Positions 1 to 8,439 of a stretch of 34,368 nt of DNA are shown one piece after another. Where the stretch lies: contig JAPLUI010000250.1 in assembly GCA_026397725.1 (NCBI GenBank), positions 1 to 34,368 of the forward strand, written 5' to 3'. The position numbers were made by a program, and so were the translations under genes. Every line of letters begins with the position of its first letter. Position 1 is the stretch's first letter. The DNA is from Verrucomicrobiota bacterium (GTDB lineage Bacteria > Verrucomicrobiota > Verrucomicrobiia > Verrucomicrobiales > Akkermansiaceae). A model generated the notes under the pieces. It saw nothing but the letters and a program-made list of their open reading frames with translations, was not told the origin of the DNA and did no database searches.

Positions 1-418
1 GATAAGGAGCCACCACATTCTTGTGGTGGTAGCGGAAGGGCGGCCCATGAGTGCGTGCCGAAGGCTCTGTTCACGGACGTTCCTTCCGCTCGACGACAGG
101 AATGTCGTCGCTCCCTAACGGGCATCCTCGGAGCCAAGTTGCTCGGGAGGGGCGTGCCCGCCGCGAGACGGACCGTGCCTCATGGCAACCCCGCAGCTCT
201 CCCGGTTGAGCCATAGCGGGGTGGCGGGCTGCGCCCTTCCCACCGCACTCCAGACTTTGGCTCGCGCCTGGTTAGGTGAATGTATGGAGTGCGGTGGGAA
301 GCGCAGCGCCACATCGCTGTGGCTAAGTCCCGGCGCCTCCCGGAAGGTGCCAGGTCATTTTCCGGGAGGCATTGCCAATGCCTTGTCCATTCAAGGTCCA
401 GCCCAGGAAAGTGTGCAG
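1..418 (+). repeat. Modular structured intergenic repeat, copy 1
   Basis: This is the first of three copies of a palindrome-rich intergenic repeat (others near 27307-27569 and, inverted, 33990-34368). Module A opens with an 8-bp stem/4-nt loop hairpin (10-29), a 9-bp stem AGCGGAAGG...CCTTCCGCT, and another 8-bp hairpin around CGACGACA/TGTCGTCG. Module B (about 331-418) has a CCTCCCGGAA...TTCCGGGAGG stem and is shared with copy 3 but absent from copy 2. No credible protein is encoded. It lies just after the stop codon of the type IIL gene. The window's first base coincides with the start of copy 2's homology, which suggests an assembly break at the repeat. Confidence 0.85.
228..307. repeat. 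Long inverted repeat inside repeat copy 1
   Basis: CTTCCCACCGCACTCCA (236-252) is the exact reverse complement of the segment at 285-301. The stem continues through GCTGCG/CGCAGC after a 2-nt bulge. Copy 2 lacks this block, and copy 3 keeps only one arm. It looks like a sub-module inserted into the larger repeat. Confidence 0.8.
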
Positions 419-479
419 CTACAGGCTGCCAAGCCTCCGGCTTGAGGAATCCCTGCGACAACCGCCACCACGCCGCGCC

Positions 480-3302
480 TTACAGCCGCTTCTTCGTGCC
501 CGATCTCACCAGCGGCGCGGTGAGTTGCTCGTAGCGGGCGAAGAGGTACTCCACCCGCTGGCGGTCGCTGGCGAAGGGGTCCTTGCGGTAGCAGCGCTCG
601 ACGGCGCGGTCCAGCGCGGCGTGGGCCTTGGCCAGCGCGGGAGGCATCGCCACCGGATCGTAAAGGTCCGCCAGCGTGGCGCCGGGGAAACGCTCCCGCG
701 CCTCCAACACCCCGCGCGCCGCCGCCTCCACCGCCGCCCGCTGCCCATCCGTCGCCCCCTCCGGCCAGGGGAAGTTGTTATAGACGATCTTCGAGGAGTA
801 GCGGTAGCGGCTCTCCAGTCGTCCAGTCAGAGTGGCCATCCATGCCATGTGCATGGCGGAGGTGAGGATGCCGAATTGATAGGCATCCGCCTCGGGGACC
901 ATCTGGATATCGTTGGCCGCGATAACATTCGCCGGGAGGTAGGCGATGGGAATGTATCGGCGGTTCTCGGATGACGTGCGCGGAAACGCAAGGTAGCGGC
1001 CAAGGCGGGGCTGGCGATCCTCGGTGAAGAGCGACGCGACGGCGGCTTTCGCACGGGTTGCGGCCTTCGTGCTCGCGAGGCGAAAGTCGTGAACGGCTTG
1101 GACACGTTTCATGAGGGGCGGGATAGTCCTGAGCAGGTCCGGGGCACAGCCTTCCAGCCAGAGGCAGTAGCGGCTCTGCTCGTTGATGAGCCCTTCGGCA
1201 CCCAGGTATTCCCTCACAAAAGGCGCGGCAGCGGGGTAATCCCTGATCAATTCGTTTCGCTCGTCGGTGGAGAGGATCAGATGGCCACCATCTGCCGGAA
1301 CGCTTCCGTTCACCATGGAACGTGGAGCCGAAAGGGGGTTGGTGCGGGGAGGTATGGCAACGTCGTTCCCTTCGATTAGATAACAGTTGATGCGCGAGAC
1401 CTTCATTGGCTGCGGATCGGCCTTGACGGTGGGGTATTCGTAGAGGGTCTTTTCGGGAGAATCCTCCAGGCCAAATCCGACAATCACGCAATGAACATGG
1501 GCTTTCCCACGGGCCTCGCTTTCCCACTGGAAGGTGCGGTGCGCGAAGTGAATCCGAATGCCGGCGGCGAATAACCCCGGCCAAAGGGCGGCTACCTGTT
1601 CTCCCTGGGTGATAGAGTTGGTCGATACCAGGGCACAGCGGATCGTCGGACTCACAAGGCAATACTTGAGGGCCAGCCGATACCAGCATCCGACGAAATC
1701 AATCACTCCAGCAAGCTGGCTTCCGAAAACACTTTGGACATCGTCCTTTTGCTCGGGCGTGAGAAGCTTTGATCCGACAAACGGCGGATTGCCTAACACA
1801 TAACTGCATTTCTCCGCCGGGAGAATGATTTTCCAATCCATCTGCAGGGCGTTGGCGCAGACGATGTGCGGTGACTTTTGGAGGGGGATGCGGCGGTACA
1901 GTTGGCCGAAGGCTTCGGAGAGGGCGACGTTGGCCTGGTGGTCGGCGAGCCAGAGGGCGACCTCGGCGATGCGGGCGGGGAATTCCTCGATCTCGATGCC
2001 GTGCATTTGGTCCACGTCGATCATGGACAGGCTTTCCACTTCATCGGCTGTCAGGCGCTGCTCGCCGGTGTGCAACTCGAGGAGGATTTCCAGTTCGAGG
2101 GCGCGGAGTTCGCGGTAGGTGATGATGAGGAAGTTGCCGCAACCGCAGGCGGGGTCGAGGAAGTGCAGCGTGCCGAGCTTGATTTGGAGGTCCTGGAGGC
2201 GGGCGGTGCGGCGGGTGGATTTGTCGGCCTTGGCGGCGGCCAACTCGGCGCGGAGGGCGTCGAGGAAGAGCGGGCGGATGAGCTTGAGGATGTTCTTTTC
2301 GGCGGTGTAATGGGCGCCGATCTGGCGGCGCTCGCCGGAGTCCATCACGCCCTGGAAGAGCGAGCCGAAGACGGCGGGCGAGATGCGCGCCCACTCGAAC
2401 GCGCAGGCGGCCAGCAGCTTCTCGCGCATCCCGGCATTGAAGGCGGCAATGCGGATAGGGTCATGGAACAGGGCACCATTGATGTAAGGGAAGGCGGCGA
2501 GGTCCTCATCGAGGTTGGCCTCGCGCTCGTTGCGGGTGCCGCGCACCGCGCCATCCGGGGTGTCGAGGATTTGAAAAAGATGGGCGAGCTTGGGGCCGGT
2601 GTCCGAGCCGTCGGCGGCGGTGCGGTTTTCCAGGAAGAGCTTGAAGTCCTGCTGGTTGAAGATGCCGGTGTCGTCGGCGAAGAGGCAGAAGAGCAAGCGG
2701 ACGAGCAGCACGCGCAGATCGTGCCCGGCAAAGCCGCCGGCCTGCAACGAGTCGTGGAGGCGGGCCATGATTTCGGCGGCCTCGAGGTTGGCGGGGTCCT
2801 CGGGATCGAGCTTGTGCTGCCGGTAGCCGGGGATGAAGGCGAAGCGGCGGAGGTGCTGGTGGAGGTCGGCCAGCGGAAACTCGACGGAGGGCGGCAGGCG
2901 CTTGAACAGCGGCAGGTCGGGGTTCCGCTCCGGCTCAAGATCGTGGAGGGCGATGCGCTTGAAATCCGAGACGATGAGCCAGCGCGGGATTTCCCGGGCG
3001 CGGCCGGTGTTCAGGAGCCCGCGCACGTAATCCATGCCCTGGGCGTGGGCCTGGTCGAGGTCCTGCCCGGCGGACTTGTGCTCGACCAGGACGCGGCCGG
3101 GCCAGAAGAGGTCGATGTAACCCCAGTTGCCGGAGAGTTTCCGCACCGGTTCCTCGAAGGAGGAGACGGCCCGCCGCCTGATGCCGAAGACCTCGAAGAA
3201 CTCGTTCCAGAAAGTCTGGCGTTCGGACTTCTCGGAAGTGGTGCCTTTCCAATCGCGCGAGAAGGCGATGGCGCGATGGCGGATCTCATTCCAGGAAAGC
3301 AT
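480..3302 (-). CDS. Type IIL (MmeI-like) restriction-modification fusion enzyme
   Basis: A 940-residue protein, close to MmeI in length (about 919), joining an endonuclease and an adenine methyltransferase in one chain. The N-terminus holds a PD-ExK site with D64, E74 and K76 (D-x9-E-x-K within the IDLF...VEHK segment), the spacing seen in MmeI. After a helical linker come methyltransferase motif I (LDPACGCGNF, D383) and motif IV (NPPF, N505), then a C-terminal target-recognition region. In this family modification of one strand protects the host, so no separate methyltransferase is needed, and none lies beside it. The start is the ATG at 3302; no strong Shine-Dalgarno is visible. The methyltransferase/recognition half looks lower in GC than the N-terminal third, which may indicate exchange of the specificity region. 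Family assignment is secure; recognition site unknown. Confidence 0.9.
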   Translation of the reverse strand: MLSWNEIRHRAIAFSRDWKGTTSEKSERQTFWNEFFEVFGIRRRAVSSFEEPVRKLSGNWGYIDLFWPGRVLVEHKSAGQDLDQAHAQGMDYVRGLLNTGRAREIPRWLIVSDFKRIALHDLEPERNPDLPLFKRLPPSVEFPLADLHQHLRRFAFIPGYRQHKLDPEDPANLEAAEIMARLHDSLQAGGFAGHDLRVLLVRLLFCLFADDTGIFNQQDFKLFLENRTAADGSDTGPKLAHLFQILDTPDGAVRGTRNEREANLDEDLAAFPYINGALFHDPIRIAAFNAGMREKLLAACAFEWARISPAVFGSLFQGVMDSGERRQIGAHYTAEKNILKLIRPLFLDALRAELAAAKADKSTRRTARLQDLQIKLGTLHFLDPACGCGNFLIITYRELRALELEILLELHTGEQRLTADEVESLSMIDVDQMHGIEIEEFPARIAEVALWLADHQANVALSEAFGQLYRRIPLQKSPHIVCANALQMDWKIILPAEKCSYVLGNPPFVGSKLLTPEQKDDVQSVFGSQLAGVIDFVGCWYRLALKYCLVSPTIRCALVSTNSITQGEQVAALWPGLFAAGIRIHFAHRTFQWESEARGKAHVHCVIVGFGLEDSPEKTLYEYPTVKADPQPMKVSRINCYLIEGNDVAIPPRTNPLSAPRSMVNGSVPADGGHLILSTDERNELIRDYPAAAPFVREYLGAEGLINEQSRYCLWLEGCAPDLLRTIPPLMKRVQAVHDFRLASTKAATRAKAAVASLFTEDRQPRLGRYLAFPRTSSENRRYIPIAYLPANVIAANDIQMVPEADAYQFGILTSAMHMAWMATLTGRLESRYRYSSKIVYNNFPWPEGATDGQRAAVEAAARGVLEARERFPGATLADLYDPVAMPPALAKAHAALDRAVERCYRKDPFASDRQRVEYLFARYEQLTAPLVRSGTKKRL

Positions 3303-3757
3303 GCGGCGGTTCTGACAGAGGGGCGGCGGATGGCAAGGGTTAAGTCGCTGATGAAACAGCGGGGGCCAGGGCGTGGCGGCCTCGCCGCGCCCTGGCTGCC
3401 CCTGCGGGTGAAGCAGTTCATGTGCGGTTCATGCCCCGCGCCTTCGCGCCGCCCATGCGGGCGGACCAGTGGGCGGCCCGCGGCCGGACCGCCCTACCGC
3501 GCCGGATGGGCGGCGGCGTCTTCATCTTGGATCCATAATCCGCTATCCACGCTCCGCCTGCATCGCCGGTGGCCAACTCGTCACATCTCCCCTGGCCTCT
3601 CCTCCCCTGGACTAACACGCACTCTTCATCACCGCAGATTGCGACCGCCAACCCGTCCTCTGAATCCAGCTTCAGCCAGGCGCACTTCAGCGCAGCCGAA
3701 TTCATCCCGGCAGAGTTTCAGCGAAGCGAAGCCGAAACCCTGCTCCCGGTTTAGTGG
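3303..3757. other. Intergenic region with GC-rich hairpins, no supported gene
   Basis: This lies between the type IIL gene and the mazF remnant. I see several palindromes (3365-3396; CCGCCC/GGGCGG near 3453-3468) but no frame with convincing protein features. An open frame on the minus strand at 3418-3705 has no recognisable domain and I do not call it. Confidence 0.5.
3365..3396. repeat. Strong hairpin upstream of the type IIL gene
   Basis: CCAGGGCG-T-GGCG pairs with CGCC-G-CGCCCTGG around a 4-nt loop, giving about 14 pairs including one G-U. There is no flanking T-tract, so a simple intrinsic terminator is unlikely. It lies about 60 bp before the restriction gene start and could be a palindromic repeat unit or act on its mRNA leader. 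Confidence 0.55.
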
Positions 3758-4098
3758 TCAAGAGTCAGACACAATCGCATTCAATCCCACAAGAACCTGA
3801 TCAAGTTCGGAAGGATCACAGGACGACAATCTCGCTGAAAGCCGCTTGGTGGAGAGTGTTCGGATCTGGGATATTTTCGCCCAAGTCCGCTTGGGCAGTT
3901 TTGTCTTGATCAATTCCAGGGTGAGGGGATACCGGCTTGCGGCTCTTGGCTTGTAAGTGCGATCACAATCACAGTCCCCGAGCGGTCATTGAACGCAGTC
4001 TTGCTGACGATGAGGACCGGTCGCCGCCCGGACTGTTCACGGCCGACTGTCGGATCAAGATCGGCCCAGTATATGTCACCTCTCAGTATGCTGGCCAT
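3758..4098 (-). pseudogene. MazF/PemK-type toxin, frameshifted
   Basis: MazF toxins are sequence-specific endoribonucleases that cleave mRNA. The frame from the ATG at 4098 gives a typical MazF N-terminus (RGDIYWADLDPTVGREQSGR, then RPVLIVSK) and stops after 62 codons at 3910. The missing C-terminal half follows in another frame: P-L-T-L-E-L, KLPKRTWAKISQIRTLS and so on, to a TGA at 3758-3760. One base is missing between the GGT codon and CCCCTC near 3921-3926, where family members usually read G-Y-P-L-T-L. Restoring it gives a protein of about 113 residues, the normal length. The start overlaps the antitoxin gene by 16 nt, as in a coupled toxin-antitoxin pair. It may be a true inactivating mutation or a sequencing error. 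Confidence 0.85.
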
Positions 4099-4325
4099 TC
4101 GGAGATATCGCTTGAAAGTCCCATGTCTGCGAAAGCCTGTTCCTCGGCTGCGTCAAGTTTGGCGCACTCCCGAAGCAGAGAATCATGGTCCAGGCGGACC
4201 AACTGCTGAGAGACAGCCGCTCTGAAGACCTCCGAACGGCTACGAAAGCGCTTGGCACGCACCAGGGAATCGACGCGACCGAGCAGGCTCTGATCAATCG
4301 AAATGGCAATTCTTGCGGAATTCAT
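4083..4325 (-). CDS. Ribbon-helix-helix antitoxin of a mazEF-type pair
   Basis: An 80-residue protein starting MNSARIAISIDQSLLGRV, with the beta-strand plus two-helix pattern of CopG/MetJ-Arc DNA-binding antitoxins (RIAISID... RSRSEVFRAAV) and an acidic C-terminus expected to bind the toxin. The frame is open upstream to 4379, but the ATG at 4325 is preceded by GGGGAGGGG about 12 nt upstream and begins directly at the RHH strand, so I use it. It is the promoter-proximal gene and overlaps mazF by 16 nt. Such antitoxins normally repress their own operon. With the toxin frame broken, it may now act alone. Confidence 0.8.
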   Translation of the reverse strand: MNSARIAISIDQSLLGRVDSLVRAKRFRSRSEVFRAAVSQQLVRLDHDSLLRECAKLDAAEEQAFADMGLSSDISEWPAY

Positions 4326-4403
4326 ACCGAAAGAATGCCCCTCCCCTTGGGCTCCGTCAATATCCGATTCGGGCTTCACGACGACTCGACCGCCCCAGCC
4401 GGC

Positions 4404-7400
4404 TCACGGGGCGACGACGATCTGGCCCTTGCCGTCGAGCCACTTCTCGGTGGCGGCGGTGTAGGTGCCGGCCGGTTTGTTGACGTTGTTCACGGTGAGG
4501 GACTTGACGGTCAATACGCCGGGTTTGCCGTCGGGGCTGTCGGTTTTGACGGTGGTGTTAGCGGCCATGACCAGGGCGGTGACGGTCTCGCTGCAGCCGT
4601 TGAGGCTCAGGTAGGCGGCGCCGTTGTTGCCGGCGTTGAGCAGGGTGATGGTGGCCGTGTCCTTGATCTGATTGCTGTTGAGCCAGTGCAGGCAGTCGTT
4701 GAAGCCCTGGCCGCCGACGCTCACATCGCCGCTGATGGCGTCTATCCCGCCGGGTTTCTCCATCTGGACGCGGCCGGTATGGACGTGGAACTTGCCGGTG
4801 CTGGTGTTCGGTTTGTCGCCGGCCAGGCGCAACGGCTCGTTCTTGAGGTGGCTGCTCGAGGGGGCCATCAGCAACACCACGTTGCCGGTACCCGAGATGC
4901 TGCCGGTGTAACACAACGCGTTGCCGGCACCGCTGTCGATGGTGAGGGTGTGGCCGTTGGTGACCACGTCGATATCGCAGGTTCCGGTCTGCCAGCCGAA
5001 CTTGGTATCGGCGGTCAGGTTGGCGGTGTTGCCGGCTCCGATTTCCTTGTTAGGAACGACGTGCTCGCCCGCGACGTCGAGGCGCGGATCGATGGTCATG
5101 CTGCCGCTCCCCTCTAACCACGGCTGCGGAGCCCGGTGGGTGCCGACGGCGATCTTGGTCCCATCGGCGACGAGCTGCTTGACGGTGAGTTGGCCACCGC
5201 TGCCGGTGCGGATTTTCGCCTGGCCATCGACCCGCACCACGGCCAGCGCGGTCGTGTGGCCAGCGAGGTCGAGGTAACACGGTTGCGCCTTGCCATTGAG
5301 CGTGACGCTGGCGGCGGGCGCAAACTGACCGTCGTTGCCCAACATCACGGTGGCGGCGGTGGCACCGCCCACCAGCAGGTTGCCGGGGATGGCGATCACG
5401 CCGGGCGGCTTGTTGAGTTTGAGCGTGCCGGATGTCAGGACGGTGGCACCTTGGTAGGAACTGGCCGCAGGACCGGTGATCTCCAGCGGTTGCGAGCCCG
5501 CGGCGCTGATCGTCACGCCGCCATTGCCGGTGATGAACCCGCCGTAGCTGATGGGCTTGTCACCCGTTGCGCTGAACGTCAGGCCGAACCCGCCGGTTCT
5601 AACCGGGATGGCGCAGGTGCCGGTGGCCGGACCGAAGGTGGTCGCCGCAGTGAGCACGGCGATGTTGCCAGAACCGATGGTGGTGTTGGGATTGTCGATC
5701 ACCCCGCTGGCATTGACGGACTTCACGTCGCCCACCACCACGAACCCGCAGCCCGTGATCCAACCATCGGCCGCCGTGTACACGCCCGCAGGCAGGCGCT
5801 GGCCGGCGAGCGTCAGCGACCCGACGGTTAGAACGCCGCCGGTCTGCTGACCGTCGGTCGCGATTTTCGTGGGTGCGGCCATTTTGAGGCTGGCGAATTG
5901 CTCGGTGCAACCGTTGAGGTTGAGGGTGGCTCCGCCCGTGGGTGAATCCAGCAGTTCCACGGTGGCCGCGTCGTTGAGTTGGTTGCTGTTCACCCAGCAG
6001 AGGCCGGCCTGGCCGCCGACGATGATGGTACCACCCGCAGCATCGGTACCCGCAGGCTTGGCCAGTGCCAGTTGACCGGACTTAACCCGCCAGGTGCCGG
6101 TCATCGTGTTGGGCTCCTTGCCGCCGAGGATCATTGGAGCGTCGCGCAACTTGCCATCGGCCCCACCCTGGATGATTTCCACCGTGCCCTTGCCGCCAAT
6201 GGGGCCGTGGTAGCCGCTCGCACTGTCGAAGGTCAGCGTAAAGCCGTTATTGAACACGGGATTGACGCAGGACGCGGTTGCCCGTTGAAAGGTCGTGTCG
6301 CCGGTGAGCTTGCCGACGCTGCCCTGGCCTAGCGTCTTGCCCGGATCGGCAACCATGCCACTGAGTTCCACCATCAACTGCAACTTGATCTCGCGCACCG
6401 CCATCGGCTCGCGCTGCGGGGTGGCGCAGTGCAGGCGCACGGCCTTGACGGTGTTAGAAGCGAGGACGGCCTTGGCGGCACCCTTGGACAGGGTGGCGAC
6501 GGTGACATACTTGGTGCCGTCGTTGGACACTTGGAGTTCCGCGCCGTCCAGCAGGCCCCTGCCGTTGCTGCCCGTGAGCACTTCGATGGCATGGACCAGC
6601 GCGGGTTTGGCGAGAGCGACGGTGAACGAGTCGCCGGCCTTGGGCGGCGCGGCGGATTGATGGAAAGTGGCGTCGTTGCCATCGAAGGCAAACACCGGCA
6701 GCAACAGGTCGCGGGTGCCGGCGCTGGCGGTGAAGGTGGCATCCAGCGCGGGCTTGGGGGGCAGGCCGATGAGCCGGCACACGGCGGCGTCCTGGGCTTG
6801 GTAGCGGGCGAGGAAGCCGGCTTCGGTGGCGGAGTTGTCCGGGCCCCAGGTGCGTTCCTGGCGGCCGGCGACGGTGCGGACCTTGGCGGCGTTGACTTCC
6901 GCCGAGGCCTCCCAAGCCACGAGGATGGCGCCGAGGACCGCTTCGCCCTTCTTGAGTTTGCTGGTGTTGCATTCATACATGCTCCACTGCTCCCAAGGAA
7001 CTTCCAGATCCCACGGGCAGGTGATGGTGGCGTATCCCTGGCCGATATAATTGCGGGCCATGTTGCTTCTGCCAATCCAGGTCATGATGATGATGTCCTT
7101 GGCGGCCTCGTTGCCCAGACCTTCCCATTTGATGGTTTTCTTGCCGTGCTTTTTGACGATCTCATTGACCCGGGCGATGAAGTGGTTTGCCAAATCGCCG
7201 TCGCTCTTGAGGCCGTGCTTTGCCATGAACGCCTTGAAGCCGGGGTTGAGGGTCACCCGGCCCATCGACACCTCGTCGCTGCCGATATGAAAATAGGGGG
7301 ACGACCTGAAGACGTCGCACATTTCGCCGATGATGGTGTCGAGCGCCGGATAGATCTCTTCGCTGGCCATGTTCATGCAGCCCAAGCGGATGGGCTGCTT

Positions 7401-8330
7401 CGTCTCCGGGTTGATGGCGTCGAAGACCTCCGGCAGGCAATTCAACGCCGCGCCGCTGTGGCCGGGCATCTCCAACTCCGGCACGATGGCGATGCCACGC
7501 GCGTCGGCGTAGGCAACCAGGTCCTTGAGTTCCTCCAGCGTGTAGCGCGTCGGGCCTTGCGGCTTGGCACCCAACTGCGGATACTTGGTGGACGGGAAAC
7601 ACCAACCCTGGTCGTCGGTCAGGTGCAACTGCAGATAGCGCACCTTGTACATGCGGCAGGTCTCCACCATTCGTTTGAGCCACTCCACCGGCTGCGCCTG
7701 GCGGCCGCAATCGACCATCATGCCGCAGAAGTCCGCGTGCGGCCAATCCTTGATGATGAGCTTGGGCAGGGCCACCCGGCTGTTGGCCTGACTGATTGCT
7801 TGGAGCAGGGTCGCACTGCCTTCGGCCACCGCGCGGTAGTCAAAGCCTTCCACCACGGCCTGCTCACCAATCGTTAGAGAGTGCGCACCGTCGGTGGTGC
7901 GCAGCAAGGCCGGCGGGCGCGCCACCAGGATGGATTCGTCGGCCTTGAGCGACGGGTTGAGCTTGAGGACGATGTCGCCGGCACGGGACGGGGCGCCGGC
8001 CACCGGCAGCTTGAGGTCGGTGAGAAGCTGGATTTCAGCGGCGAGGATGTCGGCCAGGCCCTTGAGGCTCGCATCGGCGGCGACGATGCGGCTGGCGGCG
8101 GTGAGATCCATCTGCCCCGGTTGCAGCGCAAGCGACTTGGGCCAGGGGATGAGGTTGAGGCCGGGATGGGTGTCGGCCGGGTCACGGGTACCCGCAGGCG
8201 TGGCGGCCTTCACCCCGCCGTTGAACGGGGTGTCGCGATCATAGATTCCGACCGGAGCGGCTGCCGCCAAACCGAGCAGCCCCGCCGCCAAGAGCAGGCA
8301 CCGGGTCGCCAGAGTAATGGTTCGCCTCAT
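4404..8330 (-). CDS. Exported GH20 beta-N-acetylhexosaminidase with discoidin-like and beta-strand repeat modules
   Basis: A 1,308-residue multidomain enzyme. The start at 8330 gives a clean signal peptide (MRRTITLATRCLLLAAGLLG, cleavage after AAA) with AGAGG upstream; the longer frame from 8462 has no such leader and runs into the fucosidase gene. After the GH20 N-terminal domain comes the catalytic barrel with H348, D352 and E353 (YFHIGSDEV), the Asp-Glu pair of substrate-assisted hexosaminidases. A discoidin-like domain follows (around AIEVLTGSNGRGLLDGAELQ), then three tandem modules of about 200 residues that open with a G-x-G-N/S-x-A-x-L-T pattern, typical of autotransporter-associated beta-strand repeats. 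It probably releases terminal GlcNAc/GalNAc from glycans, with the repeats displaying or anchoring the enzyme. It is the last gene of the glycosidase run. Confidence 0.92.
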   Translation of the reverse strand: MRRTITLATRCLLLAAGLLGLAAAAPVGIYDRDTPFNGGVKAATPAGTRDPADTHPGLNLIPWPKSLALQPGQMDLTAASRIVAADASLKGLADILAAEIQLLTDLKLPVAGAPSRAGDIVLKLNPSLKADESILVARPPALLRTTDGAHSLTIGEQAVVEGFDYRAVAEGSATLLQAISQANSRVALPKLIIKDWPHADFCGMMVDCGRQAQPVEWLKRMVETCRMYKVRYLQLHLTDDQGWCFPSTKYPQLGAKPQGPTRYTLEELKDLVAYADARGIAIVPELEMPGHSGAALNCLPEVFDAINPETKQPIRLGCMNMASEEIYPALDTIIGEMCDVFRSSPYFHIGSDEVSMGRVTLNPGFKAFMAKHGLKSDGDLANHFIARVNEIVKKHGKKTIKWEGLGNEAAKDIIIMTWIGRSNMARNYIGQGYATITCPWDLEVPWEQWSMYECNTSKLKKGEAVLGAILVAWEASAEVNAAKVRTVAGRQERTWGPDNSATEAGFLARYQAQDAAVCRLIGLPPKPALDATFTASAGTRDLLLPVFAFDGNDATFHQSAAPPKAGDSFTVALAKPALVHAIEVLTGSNGRGLLDGAELQVSNDGTKYVTVATLSKGAAKAVLASNTVKAVRLHCATPQREPMAVREIKLQLMVELSGMVADPGKTLGQGSVGKLTGDTTFQRATASCVNPVFNNGFTLTFDSASGYHGPIGGKGTVEIIQGGADGKLRDAPMILGGKEPNTMTGTWRVKSGQLALAKPAGTDAAGGTIIVGGQAGLCWVNSNQLNDAATVELLDSPTGGATLNLNGCTEQFASLKMAAPTKIATDGQQTGGVLTVGSLTLAGQRLPAGVYTAADGWITGCGFVVVGDVKSVNASGVIDNPNTTIGSGNIAVLTAATTFGPATGTCAIPVRTGGFGLTFSATGDKPISYGGFITGNGGVTISAAGSQPLEITGPAASSYQGATVLTSGTLKLNKPPGVIAIPGNLLVGGATAATVMLGNDGQFAPAASVTLNGKAQPCYLDLAGHTTALAVVRVDGQAKIRTGSGGQLTVKQLVADGTKIAVGTHRAPQPWLEGSGSMTIDPRLDVAGEHVVPNKEIGAGNTANLTADTKFGWQTGTCDIDVVTNGHTLTIDSGAGNALCYTGSISGTGNVVLLMAPSSSHLKNEPLRLAGDKPNTSTGKFHVHTGRVQMEKPGGIDAISGDVSVGGQGFNDCLHWLNSNQIKDTATITLLNAGNNGAAYLSLNGCSETVTALVMAANTTVKTDSPDGKPGVLTVKSLTVNNVNKPAGTYTAATEKWLDGKGQIVVAP

Positions 8331-8439
8331 TGAAGTTCTAACCTCTGCGGGCAGTCGGCCAGCGGCCAACGAGGAAGTGTTGATCACCATTGCGTTCTTC
8401 TTCATGGTTGTTATGCTATTTTTGCGATCGGGCGTCAGA

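Noticed and set aside
3418..3705. A 95-codon minus-strand frame upstream of the type IIL gene
   Set aside because: It overlaps hairpin-rich intergenic DNA and its translation lacks any recognisable pattern.
1878..3800. A 640-codon open frame on the plus strand opposite the type IIL gene
   Set aside because: It is antisense to a well-supported gene and its Gly/Glu/Val-rich sequence is typical of the mirror frame of a GC-rich gene. No domain or start signal.
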